Below, in pieces: positions 1 to 7,127 of a DNA stretch of 64,000 bases. Both the position numbers and the translations under genes were made by a program. The notes beneath the pieces are model-generated. The model made no database searches and was not told where the DNA came from. It was given only the letters and a program-made list of their open reading frames with translations. How positions within the stretch are numbered: the stretch's first letter is position 1; every line of letters starts with the position of its first letter. The stretch comes from Pirellulaceae bacterium. GTDB lineage: Bacteria > Planctomycetota > Planctomycetia > Pirellulales > Pirellulaceae. The stretch is taken from the NCBI GenBank assembly GCA_026004795.1, contig BPJV01000003.1:558001-622000 (forward strand), in the 5' to 3' direction.

Positions 1-1453
1 CAACCACTTCGAGGATGCCGGCGTACAACTATCATTCCTGGCGGTAGCGGCGATCGGAGCGCTGGTGACGACGCGCGCCGACGCTCCCGCTTGGCTATGG
101 CGACTGCCGGTGCCGAGCGAGCCAACACCCGATCGGTCCTTGCGACGCAGCCTCTGGCGAGGCGCACGTCGCTGGATGACCAGCATGCTGAGGCTGAGCT
201 TTTGGGTGTGGCTGGCCACCTGCCCTTTGGTATGGACGCATTTTCATGTAATTGCCCCTGTAGGGGTGCTGCTGAACATCCTCCTTGCCATCCCCTTGGC
301 CTTGGCCTTGTTAAGCGGACTGTTGACGGCAGCGGTTGGCTGGATCGGTCCGCTGGCGGCAGCGACCGGCATCTGTTGCCACTTCGCGTTGGAAGCAATC
401 ACCTACTTGGTCGCCTGGGGATCCTCTTTGCCAGGAGGTCACTTCTGGTTGCCCAGCCCGCCTGTCGGGTGGACGGTCGCATTTTACGGCTATCTCGTGC
501 TGCACCTCCTCTGGCTGCGCAACCGCTATCGCATGCTGTTGAGCACACTCTTGTTATCCTGGATCGCCATCGGGATGGGATGGACACTTTGGAAGCCTCA
601 CCGCGTGGCGCCGGCACTCGATACCTGGGGCGATGCCGAACAACCGCGTTTGGCTGCCACCTTTCTGGATGTAGGACACGGGCTGTCGGTGATCATCGAA
701 CACCCCCATGGCGAGGTGTGGTTGTATGACGCCGGTCGACTCGGCCCATCGCAGCAGCACTTCCGTACGATTGCTGACGCTTTGTGGGCATTGGGAATCA
801 CACGGATCGATCGCCTGATCCTATCCCACGCCGATTCCGATCACTACAACGCAGTACCGGGATTGATTCCACGCTTTCGCATCGGCGAAGCCGTCAGTAC
901 GCCTCAGTTTTGGAACAGTAACGAAGGAGAAGCACAGAAGTTGAAACAACTTCTCCGGCAATCGACTATCCCTGTGGTAAGCTGGTCGACGGATACGACC
1001 GCCTCGCTCTCATCTGGTGCTACCCAATGGGCGGTTCTCCATCCCCCTGCCGAGTGGCAGGGCGAGAGCGACAATGCGGCCAGCCTCACGCTGTTGATCG
1101 AACATGCCGATCGAAGGCTCCTGTTACCCGGCGATCTCGAAGGTCGTGGCCTGCTCGACCTCGCTCAACTACCGCCGCGGCCCTGCGATATCCTACTCGT
1201 TCCTCACCATGGAAGTTTGAACACCGATCCTCGTCCCTTGATCCAGTGGTGCCGCCCGGAATGGATGATCATCAGTGGTGGGATTCGCGCTGGTCGTCCC
1301 GAAGTAATCGAACACTACCACGGTGCCCGATCCGGGTTGGCCATAACCTTTCTTCACGGAGCCGTCCGCTGCGAAATCGATCATGTGGGAAACCTTTACG
1401 TCGCCCACTGGGTCGATGACGGCTGGATCGATCTCAGTCCCCCAACTCCCTAA
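1..1453 (+). CDS. comEC: ComEC/Rec2-type DNA uptake channel, C-terminal part (5' truncated by window edge)
   Basis: The reading frame is open to the left edge; the track's GTG at 65 is internal, since codons from base 2 encode an in-frame DAGVQLSFLAVAA segment, a typical ComEC membrane-core motif. It is followed by several membrane helices and a metallo-beta-lactamase-like domain: FLDVGHG, the metal-binding HADSDH, then LLPGDLE and PHHGS. In the family, ComEC is the inner-membrane channel that passes single-stranded DNA into the cytoplasm during natural transformation, and the lactamase-like domain is a proposed nuclease. The TAA stop overlaps the TAG stop of the convergent sigma factor gene. 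Family assignment is firm; competence of this organism is not shown. Confidence 0.9.
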   Translation, partial: NHFEDAGVQLSFLAVAAIGALVTTRADAPAWLWRLPVPSEPTPDRSLRRSLWRGARRWMTSMLRLSFWVWLATCPLVWTHFHVIAPVGVLLNILLAIPLALALLSGLLTAAVGWIGPLAAATGICCHFALEAITYLVAWGSSLPGGHFWLPSPPVGWTVAFYGYLVLHLLWLRNRYRMLLSTLLLSWIAIGMGWTLWKPHRVAPALDTWGDAEQPRLAATFLDVGHGLSVIIEHPHGEVWLYDAGRLGPSQQHFRTIADALWALGITRIDRLILSHADSDHYNAVPGLIPRFRIGEAVSTPQFWNSNEGEAQKLKQLLRQSTIPVVSWSTDTTASLSSGATQWAVLHPPAEWQGESDNAASLTLLIEHADRRLLLPGDLEGRGLLDLAQLPPRPCDILLVPHHGSLNTDPRPLIQWCRPEWMIISGGIRAGRPEVIEHYHGARSGLAITFLHGAVRCEIDHVGNLYVAHWVDDGWIDLSPPTP

Positions 1454-2010
1454 GCCCCCTCGGACAGCAATTGTTCGAGCTGCAACTTGAGCTGTTCTCG
1501 GGCCCGGGATAGTCGACTACGGACCGTGCCGATATTGAGCGAGAGAATTTGCGCAATCTCTTCATAGGAAAGCTCCTCCATCTCCCTCAACACGAGAATC
1601 TCACGATGCTCCGGCGTCAACCGCTCCAGAGCATACCGCACCATGGCCACTCGCTCGTCGCGCAGCAGCGGTTCTTCAGGCGATTCGCCATCATCATGAG
1701 GATCGCTTCCGGTCAATTCGCGGTTTCGATCGATGGAAATTTCCGCCCGGTAGCGGCGACGCTTGCTCAGCGCATTGTTAAACGCGATTCGATACAACCA
1801 GGTATAGAACTGGCTATTCCCCCGAAACGTATGCAGCTTTACATACGCTTGGACAAACGTTTCTTGCACGACATCCTCGGCTTCTTCATGATGGTTCACC
1901 ACGTGCAGCATGGCGGCGAACAAACGGCTATGAAAACGTTCGACCAACTGGCCATAGGAAGCCGTATCGCCGTTGAGCGCCTCGTCGATTAGCTCAGTCT
2001 CGGACTTCAC
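1450..2010 (-). CDS. ECF (RpoE-like) RNA polymerase sigma factor
   Basis: A 186-aa protein with the two-domain layout of extracytoplasmic-function sigma factors. Region 2 (about residues 20-90) holds EEAEDVVQETFVQAY and the TWLYRIAFNNAL stretch that contacts the -10 element. Region 4 (about 125-180) ends in a helix-turn-helix, SYEEIAQILSLNIGTVRSRL. Such factors direct RNA polymerase to stress or envelope promoters. No anti-sigma gene lies beside it: the downstream neighbour is convergent comEC and upstream is a roughly 640-bp gap. It may be regulated by an unlinked anti-sigma or by another mechanism. Its target promoters cannot be told from this window. Confidence 0.93.
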   Translation of the reverse strand: MKSETELIDEALNGDTASYGQLVERFHSRLFAAMLHVVNHHEEAEDVVQETFVQAYVKLHTFRGNSQFYTWLYRIAFNNALSKRRRYRAEISIDRNRELTGSDPHDDGESPEEPLLRDERVAMVRYALERLTPEHREILVLREMEELSYEEIAQILSLNIGTVRSRLSRAREQLKLQLEQLLSEGA

Positions 2011-2653
2011 GCGGGCACGCTTACTGCACGATGGAAAAAACGTCGAGGAGTTCCACGAGGCGGCTTCAGGTGAGAAGCGTCTCGGATTCGCGAACCATGA
2101 GGTAACGGAGTGTGCAAACTATTATCCACTCAATCTCGTCGCGCGCACAGAGCTCGACCGCCTCCCCCGCCGAATCGGAGGATCGATGACCAAAGGATCC
2201 GCCTTCGGTGTTGGCCCCCCTGTTCCGCAGAGAAGCCATGGACTGGCCTCGACCAGCCTCCGGTGGCAAATGCGTGGGGAAACCAACCACCTCATGCCTC
2301 GCCCAGGTAGCACTGGAGGGCATGGTGACAGCGATCGGATCGCTACGGCTCCCGAGGGGATAGTGCTTGCATCTTCGGAGTGACCGTGGCAGTTGTCCAA
2401 CCAGCGCGATGCCGTCGCCGCCATCGCTCTACCTTCCGCGAGGTCCTTGAGGAGGATCGAGTTGGTAGGCGAAAGAGGGGTACGCCTGCAGCGGCTAGGC
2501 CAGCGCAAGATTCCGCCTCCATCTGGCGAGCCAAATGGAGGCGGAACGATGGTATCACACAGTCTGCGGAACGGCCGCTGCGGAAGGGCAATCCGTACCG
2601 GGCACAATCTTTCACGATTACCCCAGTGTAGCCCCACGCCTGGCAACGGAAGC
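2011..2653. other. Intergenic region, no convincing gene
   Basis: Several ORFs appear on both strands here, but they overlap in conflicting frames, are rich in Arg, Pro and Ser, and resemble no family I know. I read this as non-coding. It holds the presumed promoter of the sigma factor gene at its left end and a strong inverted repeat near 2511-2546. Confidence 0.6.
2511..2546 (-). terminator. Perfect 12-bp inverted repeat, terminator-like hairpin after the first DUF1559 cassette
   Basis: TTCCGCCTCCAT at 2511-2522 is the exact reverse complement of ATGGAGGCGGAA at 2535-2546, and the spacer itself contains TGGC/GCCA. It lies about 110 bases past the stop of the small lipoprotein gene on the minus strand. 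No long U-run follows on that strand (TCTTGCG), so it could be a processing or stabilising hairpin rather than a classical terminator. Confidence 0.5.
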
Positions 2654-2809
2654 TCAGTTCAAGGCTTCTTCCTCCTCGCTGCTTTCAAACTGCTCCGCAT
2701 CCGAACCGTCAATCGCCGGATCATTGGCATCCCCCTGGGAACCTCCGGGAGAACCACATCCGGCCATGGACAGTGCCAAGACCAAAAGGAGTGACAACAA
2801 CTGCTTCAT
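2654..2809 (-). CDS. Small lipoprotein of the DUF1559 cassette, copy 1
   Basis: A 51-aa predicted lipoprotein. The track's ORF begins at 2845, but the inner ATG at 2809 is preceded by GGGAG at a spacing of 9 and gives a compact signal peptide ending in the lipobox LSMAGC. The mature part starts CGSPGGSQGD and ends in an acidic tail rich in Ser and Glu. It lies 66 bp downstream of the DUF1559 gene on the same strand, so the two are probably cotranscribed. The second cassette has a close homologue in the same position. Function unknown; a small membrane-anchored partner of the pseudopilin-like protein is an inference from position only. Confidence 0.75.
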   Translation of the reverse strand: MKQLLSLLLVLALSMAGCGSPGGSQGDANDPAIDGSDAEQFESSEEEEALN

Positions 2810-2875
2810 TAGATCAAACTCCCAACAAGATGCGTGGTGGTACAAGCGTAGTATTCAACTTAGCGATGCGTTCTT

Positions 2876-3976
2876 TCACCATTCGCCTAATGTTTCCGCT
2901 CCGTTGATCGAGCCAGCACCCATCCATACCAACTGATCAATGTTTTCCGATACGAACTTAACCGAGCCATCACACAAGACTGCCTGCACACCACCGGTGT
3001 GGTAACTGCTGGGCTCCTTGATACTGAGATCCGTCACGGAATTGTCGTTATCACAAGCTGGTCCGGCATTGGGACCGACTAACGTGGTGTGGTAGGGTCC
3101 CCAAAAAACACGACCGGCAGCCCAAAACCGTCCTTGCTCATCGCTGGCACCATTCCAGCCTTGCCCCTGATCATACATATTGAGGCAATTCTGATAGTAC
3201 GTCTTGATTTGGTCGGCATGCCCTTGAATGGCTCGCCAAATCCTCCCCTGACTGTTGCCTGAACGCTGCAACCGTTGACCGGTTACCACTCGATAGCTGG
3301 GATCCCGAGGAAGCTGACCAGCGATCCACTGGCCTTTGTTCAGTCCAATCCGCAATTCGGACATGGCAATCGAATTGCTTGTTCCATCGGTGATGTCCCT
3401 AATGGCTGTCCACACACTCAACGTAGCCAAACCCGGCTTAATCGCTCCCACCGACCAATGCGAAGCGGGCCCCGCACTAAATCCATAGGAGGTAGGTGAC
3501 ATGTTTGTCGTGTACCGCGCACCAGCACCAGGGTCACTGGGACAGACATAGCTCGAAATCCGCGCTCGGGCTACCACCGAATTGTTTACGGTTCCGGCGA
3601 CATCTCGGTCCCATCGGTAATCGAAGTTCGCTTGATTGTAGAGGTTTGCCTGTTCCATGTAGGGCAGGAGCATCGCCAAGCCGCTCCAAGCCAACCATGC
3701 CTGGTTGTATCGACCGCCCACATCCTCCGTAACCCGCGCCCCAGGATTGGCCGGAAACTTCTTGTGAGCCGACTCGTAGTTATGCAGAGCCAAGCCCAAC
3801 TGTTTCAAATTGTTCGAACACTGCATCCTCCTGGCCGCCTCGCGGGCCGCCTGCACTGCCGGCAACAGCAACCCCACCAGGATGCCAATAATGGCGATCA
3901 CCACCAACAGTTCGACGAGCGTAAAACCGCTTCGCGCTGTGGCCACACGATTGCAACAAGAGTTCTTCGAAGTCAT
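2876..3976 (-). CDS. DUF1559 protein with prepilin-type N-terminus, copy 1
   Basis: A 366-aa protein opening with a short basic leader and the prepilin cleavage/methylation motif GFTLVELLVVIAIIG, then a single hydrophobic helix and the conserved AAREAARRMQCSNNLKQLGLA segment. The C-terminal part has the DUF1559 (SBP_bac_10) hallmark CDGSVKF, after HTGG. Members are greatly expanded in Planctomycetota and are thought to be pseudopilin-like surface or secretion proteins; individual roles are unknown. The ATG at 3976 has AAGGAG nine bases upstream. It is closely similar to the gene at 5297-6391 along its whole length, which suggests a tandem duplication. Confidence 0.93.
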   Translation of the reverse strand: MTSKNSCCNRVATARSGFTLVELLVVIAIIGILVGLLLPAVQAAREAARRMQCSNNLKQLGLALHNYESAHKKFPANPGARVTEDVGGRYNQAWLAWSGLAMLLPYMEQANLYNQANFDYRWDRDVAGTVNNSVVARARISSYVCPSDPGAGARYTTNMSPTSYGFSAGPASHWSVGAIKPGLATLSVWTAIRDITDGTSNSIAMSELRIGLNKGQWIAGQLPRDPSYRVVTGQRLQRSGNSQGRIWRAIQGHADQIKTYYQNCLNMYDQGQGWNGASDEQGRFWAAGRVFWGPYHTTLVGPNAGPACDNDNSVTDLSIKEPSSYHTGGVQAVLCDGSVKFVSENIDQLVWMGAGSINGAETLGEW

Positions 3977-5075
3977 CGCAAACTACTCCTTAACGAAAAA
4001 GATGATGGCTTGAGGTGCCCACCAGACGAGAAAGCAAAAAAGCAGGCACCCGAACAGTGTCACCTTAACAGATATTCAGCCACGCCGCAACCAAATTGTC
4101 GCCTTCACCCCCCTTCTGTTGGAACTAAGGTTGCCCGCGATCACTTTACAGCTCCAAGATGCACAACTGTCGCGGCCTGACCGTTGGCGATCAGAACACA
4201 ACAGGCAACACGTTCCTTCGACCGACAGGGGGGAGTCCACCTGCTATCAGCATGGGCTGAAACAAGTCTGTCGGGCCAAACGAAGGCCATTACTCTGCAG
4301 GGCAACTGGACGTGCCGAGTGTTTCCAGCCGAGGCCGCCGGCACGGTGAAGAAGAGAGAGAACGAAGAAGACTTTCTGCAGAATCTGCGCTGGGAGGAGG
4401 GGGCGCTCGCTCCAACGTCTATCATTCGCTGAGTTAGAGGCGACGCAACGCTGTTCCCACCGCACATGCCGGTGAGAACAGATGACTGCATGGTAAACGC
4501 GTCGACTTGGATTGCGTCCACCGAGTGTTGACTGCTCGCTCCATTCCCGCGAAAGCTCGACGGTGCAGGCGGCAGGACGTTAGGCGATCGTGCGCCCCGC
4601 CTTCAACTCATCCACCCTATAAAACCGTGTCCGCAAAGGGAGCTCCTAAGCCTTCACCCTTGCCTGATGCGAGGTCGCACGGACACCACACGCGTGAACA
4701 CGGCCAGGATGTTGCATGCCGGTCCTCTCCGAGATGGTAGCCCGCTGCGAAATTCAGGAGAACGTGGCCAAGTAGGGGCTGCCACGATGTGAATCGGGAG
4801 ACGGGTGAGCTCTGTCAACGCCTCCACCCATCCGTGCCAAGCCAATCCTCCGCTGCGCGCTAACCGCAAAACACTCGCCAACAACCTTACCGCAGGGAAG
4901 TGGGATGAAAATAGTACGGCAAAGCCGCCCGCAACTTAAACAACAACTCCGACGCAGGTAACCCCGCGTCGGAGTGTGCGAATTGAAGGGGTGTTGGTCG
5001 GCGACGGTCGCGTCAAGCGGGCGAGATCCGCCATCCCAGCGTGAGAACAAGACAGCATCAGCGACCGAACGCTAC
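3977..5075. other. Long intergenic region between the two DUF1559 cassettes
   Basis: About 1.1 kb without a convincing gene. The short ORFs in it conflict between strands and have no recognisable domain. The right end contains the terminator of the second cassette (4933-4975), and the left end should contain the promoter of the first DUF1559 gene. I see no transposon ends that would explain the duplication. Confidence 0.6.
4933..4975 (-). terminator. Intrinsic terminator after the second DUF1559 cassette
   Basis: ACTCCGACGC (4946-4955) and GCGTCGGAGT (4966-4975) form a perfect 10-bp stem with a 10-base loop. On the minus strand the stem is followed by TTGTTGTTTAAGTT, a T-rich tract as expected for factor-independent termination. 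It lies about 100 bases downstream of the 43-aa lipoprotein stop. Confidence 0.75.
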
Positions 5076-5207
5076 CTACTCCTGCTGGGCAGCATCCGAA
5101 CCGCTGACTGCAGGATCATTGCTATCCCCCTGCTGCCCCCCAGGAGATCCACAGCCAACCAGGAACAGGGCCATCAGGCACATCATCGTGACAACTAGCT
5201 TCTGCAC
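5076..5207 (-). CDS. Small lipoprotein of the DUF1559 cassette, copy 2 (missing from the ORF track)
   Basis: A 43-aa ORF too short for the track. It starts with GTG at 5207, preceded by a strong AGGAGG five bases upstream, and ends with TAG at 5076-5078. The translation begins MQKLVVTMMC, continues through a hydrophobic core to the lipobox LVGC, and the mature part reads CGSPGGQQGDSNDPAVSGSD. This matches copy 1 (CGSPGGSQGDANDPAIDGSD) closely, which strongly supports both being real genes. It lies 89 bp downstream of the second DUF1559 gene and is followed by an intrinsic terminator. Function unknown. Confidence 0.8.
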   Translation of the reverse strand: MQKLVVTMMCLMALFLVGCGSPGGQQGDSNDPAVSGSDAAQQE

Positions 5208-5296
5208 TTAATCCTCCTCTGCTGTTTAGGTAATGCACCTTCTACGGATGTCGATGCTCTCGACGGCCAGCAATTCGATCGCTAGCGGTCGATCGA

Positions 5297-6391
5297 CTAC
5301 CATTCGTCGCTTACCGTTTCACCGCCGTTGATCGACCCGACCGACATCCAGACAAGTTGATCGATGTTTTCGGATATGAACTTGACCGAACCATCGCACA
5401 GAACCGATTGCACACCACCGGTGTGATAACTGCTCGGCTCCTTGATATCGATGTCCGTTACCGATGCGTCACGGTCGCACGACGGTCCGGCATTGGGACC
5501 GATCAACGTCGTATGGTAGGGCCCCCAATAGACGCGTCCGGCTGCCCAGAATCGCCCTTGCTCATCGCTGGCGCCATCCCAGCCACTCCCCGCGTCGTAC
5601 ATCGACAAGCAGTTGTCATAATAAGCGCGGATCTGTGTTGCCTGGGCTGCTACCGCCTGCCAGATGCGTCCCTGAGCATTGGCGGCTTTCTCCAAGGGCG
5701 TACCGGTGACAACACGGTACGAGGGATCGCGGGGAAGCTGACCAGGCACCCACTGCCCTTGGTTCAATCCAATGCGCAATTCGGACATGGCGATCGAATT
5801 GCTGGTACCGTCGGTGATGTCGCGGATGGCAGTCCACACACTTAGTGTCGACAGGCCGGGCTTGATCGCCCCCACACTCCAACTGGAACTTGGTCCCGCA
5901 CTCATGGCGTACGAAACCGGTGCCATATCGGCCGTGTAATTCGCATTTGCCCCTCGGTCACTTGGACAAACGTAACTGGGTATCCGCGTGCGAGCCACCA
6001 CGGAGTTATTCACCGTTCCACCGTTGTTGTTCGCCCAACTGTAGCTGAAGTTCGCCTGATTGTAGAGGTTTCCCTGCTCCATGTAGGGCAACAGCATCGC
6101 TAGACCGCTCCACGCCAACCACGACTGGTTGTACCGGCCACCAACATTCTCCGTGACACCAGGACCAGGGTTAGCAGGAAACTTCTTGTGCGCCGATTCG
6201 TAATTGTGCAGCGCCAACCCCAGCTGCTTCAGATTGTTCGAACACTGCATCCGTCGTGCAGCTTCCCGCGCCGCTTGTACGGCGGGCAACAACAATCCCA
6301 CCAAAATCCCGATGATGGCGATCACCACCAACAGCTCAACTAACGTGAACCCACCCGATTTGCGGTTCACTCGATTCGCCCCGATGCGCAT
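5297..6391 (-). CDS. DUF1559 protein with prepilin-type N-terminus, copy 2
   Basis: The track ORF starts at 6496, but the ATG at 6391 (MRIGANRVNRKS) has AGGGAG just upstream and gives the short basic leader expected before GFTLVELLVVIAIIG. The product is 364 aa and aligns nearly end to end with copy 1: the same AAREAARRMQCSNNLKQLGLA segment, the same central blocks and the same CDGSVKF C-terminal signature. The prepilin peptidase motif implies membrane insertion and leader cleavage. It is the first gene of a two-gene unit with the 43-aa lipoprotein. Its role at the cell surface is not known. Confidence 0.93.
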   Translation of the reverse strand: MRIGANRVNRKSGGFTLVELLVVIAIIGILVGLLLPAVQAAREAARRMQCSNNLKQLGLALHNYESAHKKFPANPGPGVTENVGGRYNQSWLAWSGLAMLLPYMEQGNLYNQANFSYSWANNNGGTVNNSVVARTRIPSYVCPSDRGANANYTADMAPVSYAMSAGPSSSWSVGAIKPGLSTLSVWTAIRDITDGTSNSIAMSELRIGLNQGQWVPGQLPRDPSYRVVTGTPLEKAANAQGRIWQAVAAQATQIRAYYDNCLSMYDAGSGWDGASDEQGRFWAAGRVYWGPYHTTLIGPNAGPSCDRDASVTDIDIKEPSSYHTGGVQSVLCDGSVKFISENIDQLVWMSVGSINGGETVSDEW

Positions 6392-7127
6392 GGAACTCTC
6401 CCTAAAGTGAATGCGACCCGAACAGACACAGCTCAAGCTAAGAATGCCCACCGGCATTAGCTCATGACGAAAAGACTCAAGAGCATGCTGCCACACTCTT
6501 ACCTACCAACTCGCCCCAAGACCGCAGGCGCTTCTCACGGCCACAGCACGAGTTGATGGATCGAAAGAGTTAACACCTCACGTGGCAAAAAGTTTCTGGA
6601 GGGCAGTTCATTTAATATTAACTTCTGAACGTAGATTAACAAGATCCAGAAAACTGCATTTATTGCGGGATCTACCTACACCAGTCGTAATAAAACACTC
6701 GACAACCCATCTCAGAAAAAACTCTCCCCGCGGGCACTCCATCCTCCCCAAAAGGAGCCCTTCCGTTCTATGGACCACGAGCTCAGCGAGACGATCTCCA
6801 GTCGTTCGCGGAGCGTCACCGCACACCGGCTCAGCGCACCAACTCCTCCCCAGGACGCCACCGGCGTGAGCGAGCATTCCTAGACGCCCTTTGGAAAGGC
6901 TGGTCGAGGACGAGACGGTCAGGAAGTCGTTCGACATTCGGCGTCGATCAACGGCCGTACCACGCGAACGGCCCCTCGCCGCACGGGCAGCTATGGGACG
7001 ATGCCTATTGCGGTTGAAGCAAAAACGCTGGCCTTCCAACAGTCTGCACCAAGCCCCCTGACGCTAACGCAATGTGCCAGCCTCTTTGACCTTTTTGCCC
7101 CGCCGCCTGAAGAAAAACGCCGCGACA
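6392..7127. other. Intergenic region upstream of the second DUF1559 gene
   Basis: About 740 bp. Two overlapping ORFs on opposite strands (95 and 143 aa) show no domain, signal peptide or plausible ribosome-binding site, so I treat both as spurious. The region includes the presumed promoter and 5' leader of the DUF1559 gene and the 3' flank of the membrane protein gene at 7128. Confidence 0.55.

Noticed and set aside
2122-2646. 174-aa minus-strand ORF in the gap between sigma factor and lipoprotein genes
   Set aside because: It crosses the perfect inverted repeat at 2511-2546, shows no domain, and has Arg/Pro/Ser-biased composition typical of non-coding frames in this GC-rich DNA.
6582-7039. 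95-aa and 143-aa ORFs on opposite strands
   Set aside because: They overlap each other, have no signal, domain or ribosome-binding site, and lie in a probable promoter region.
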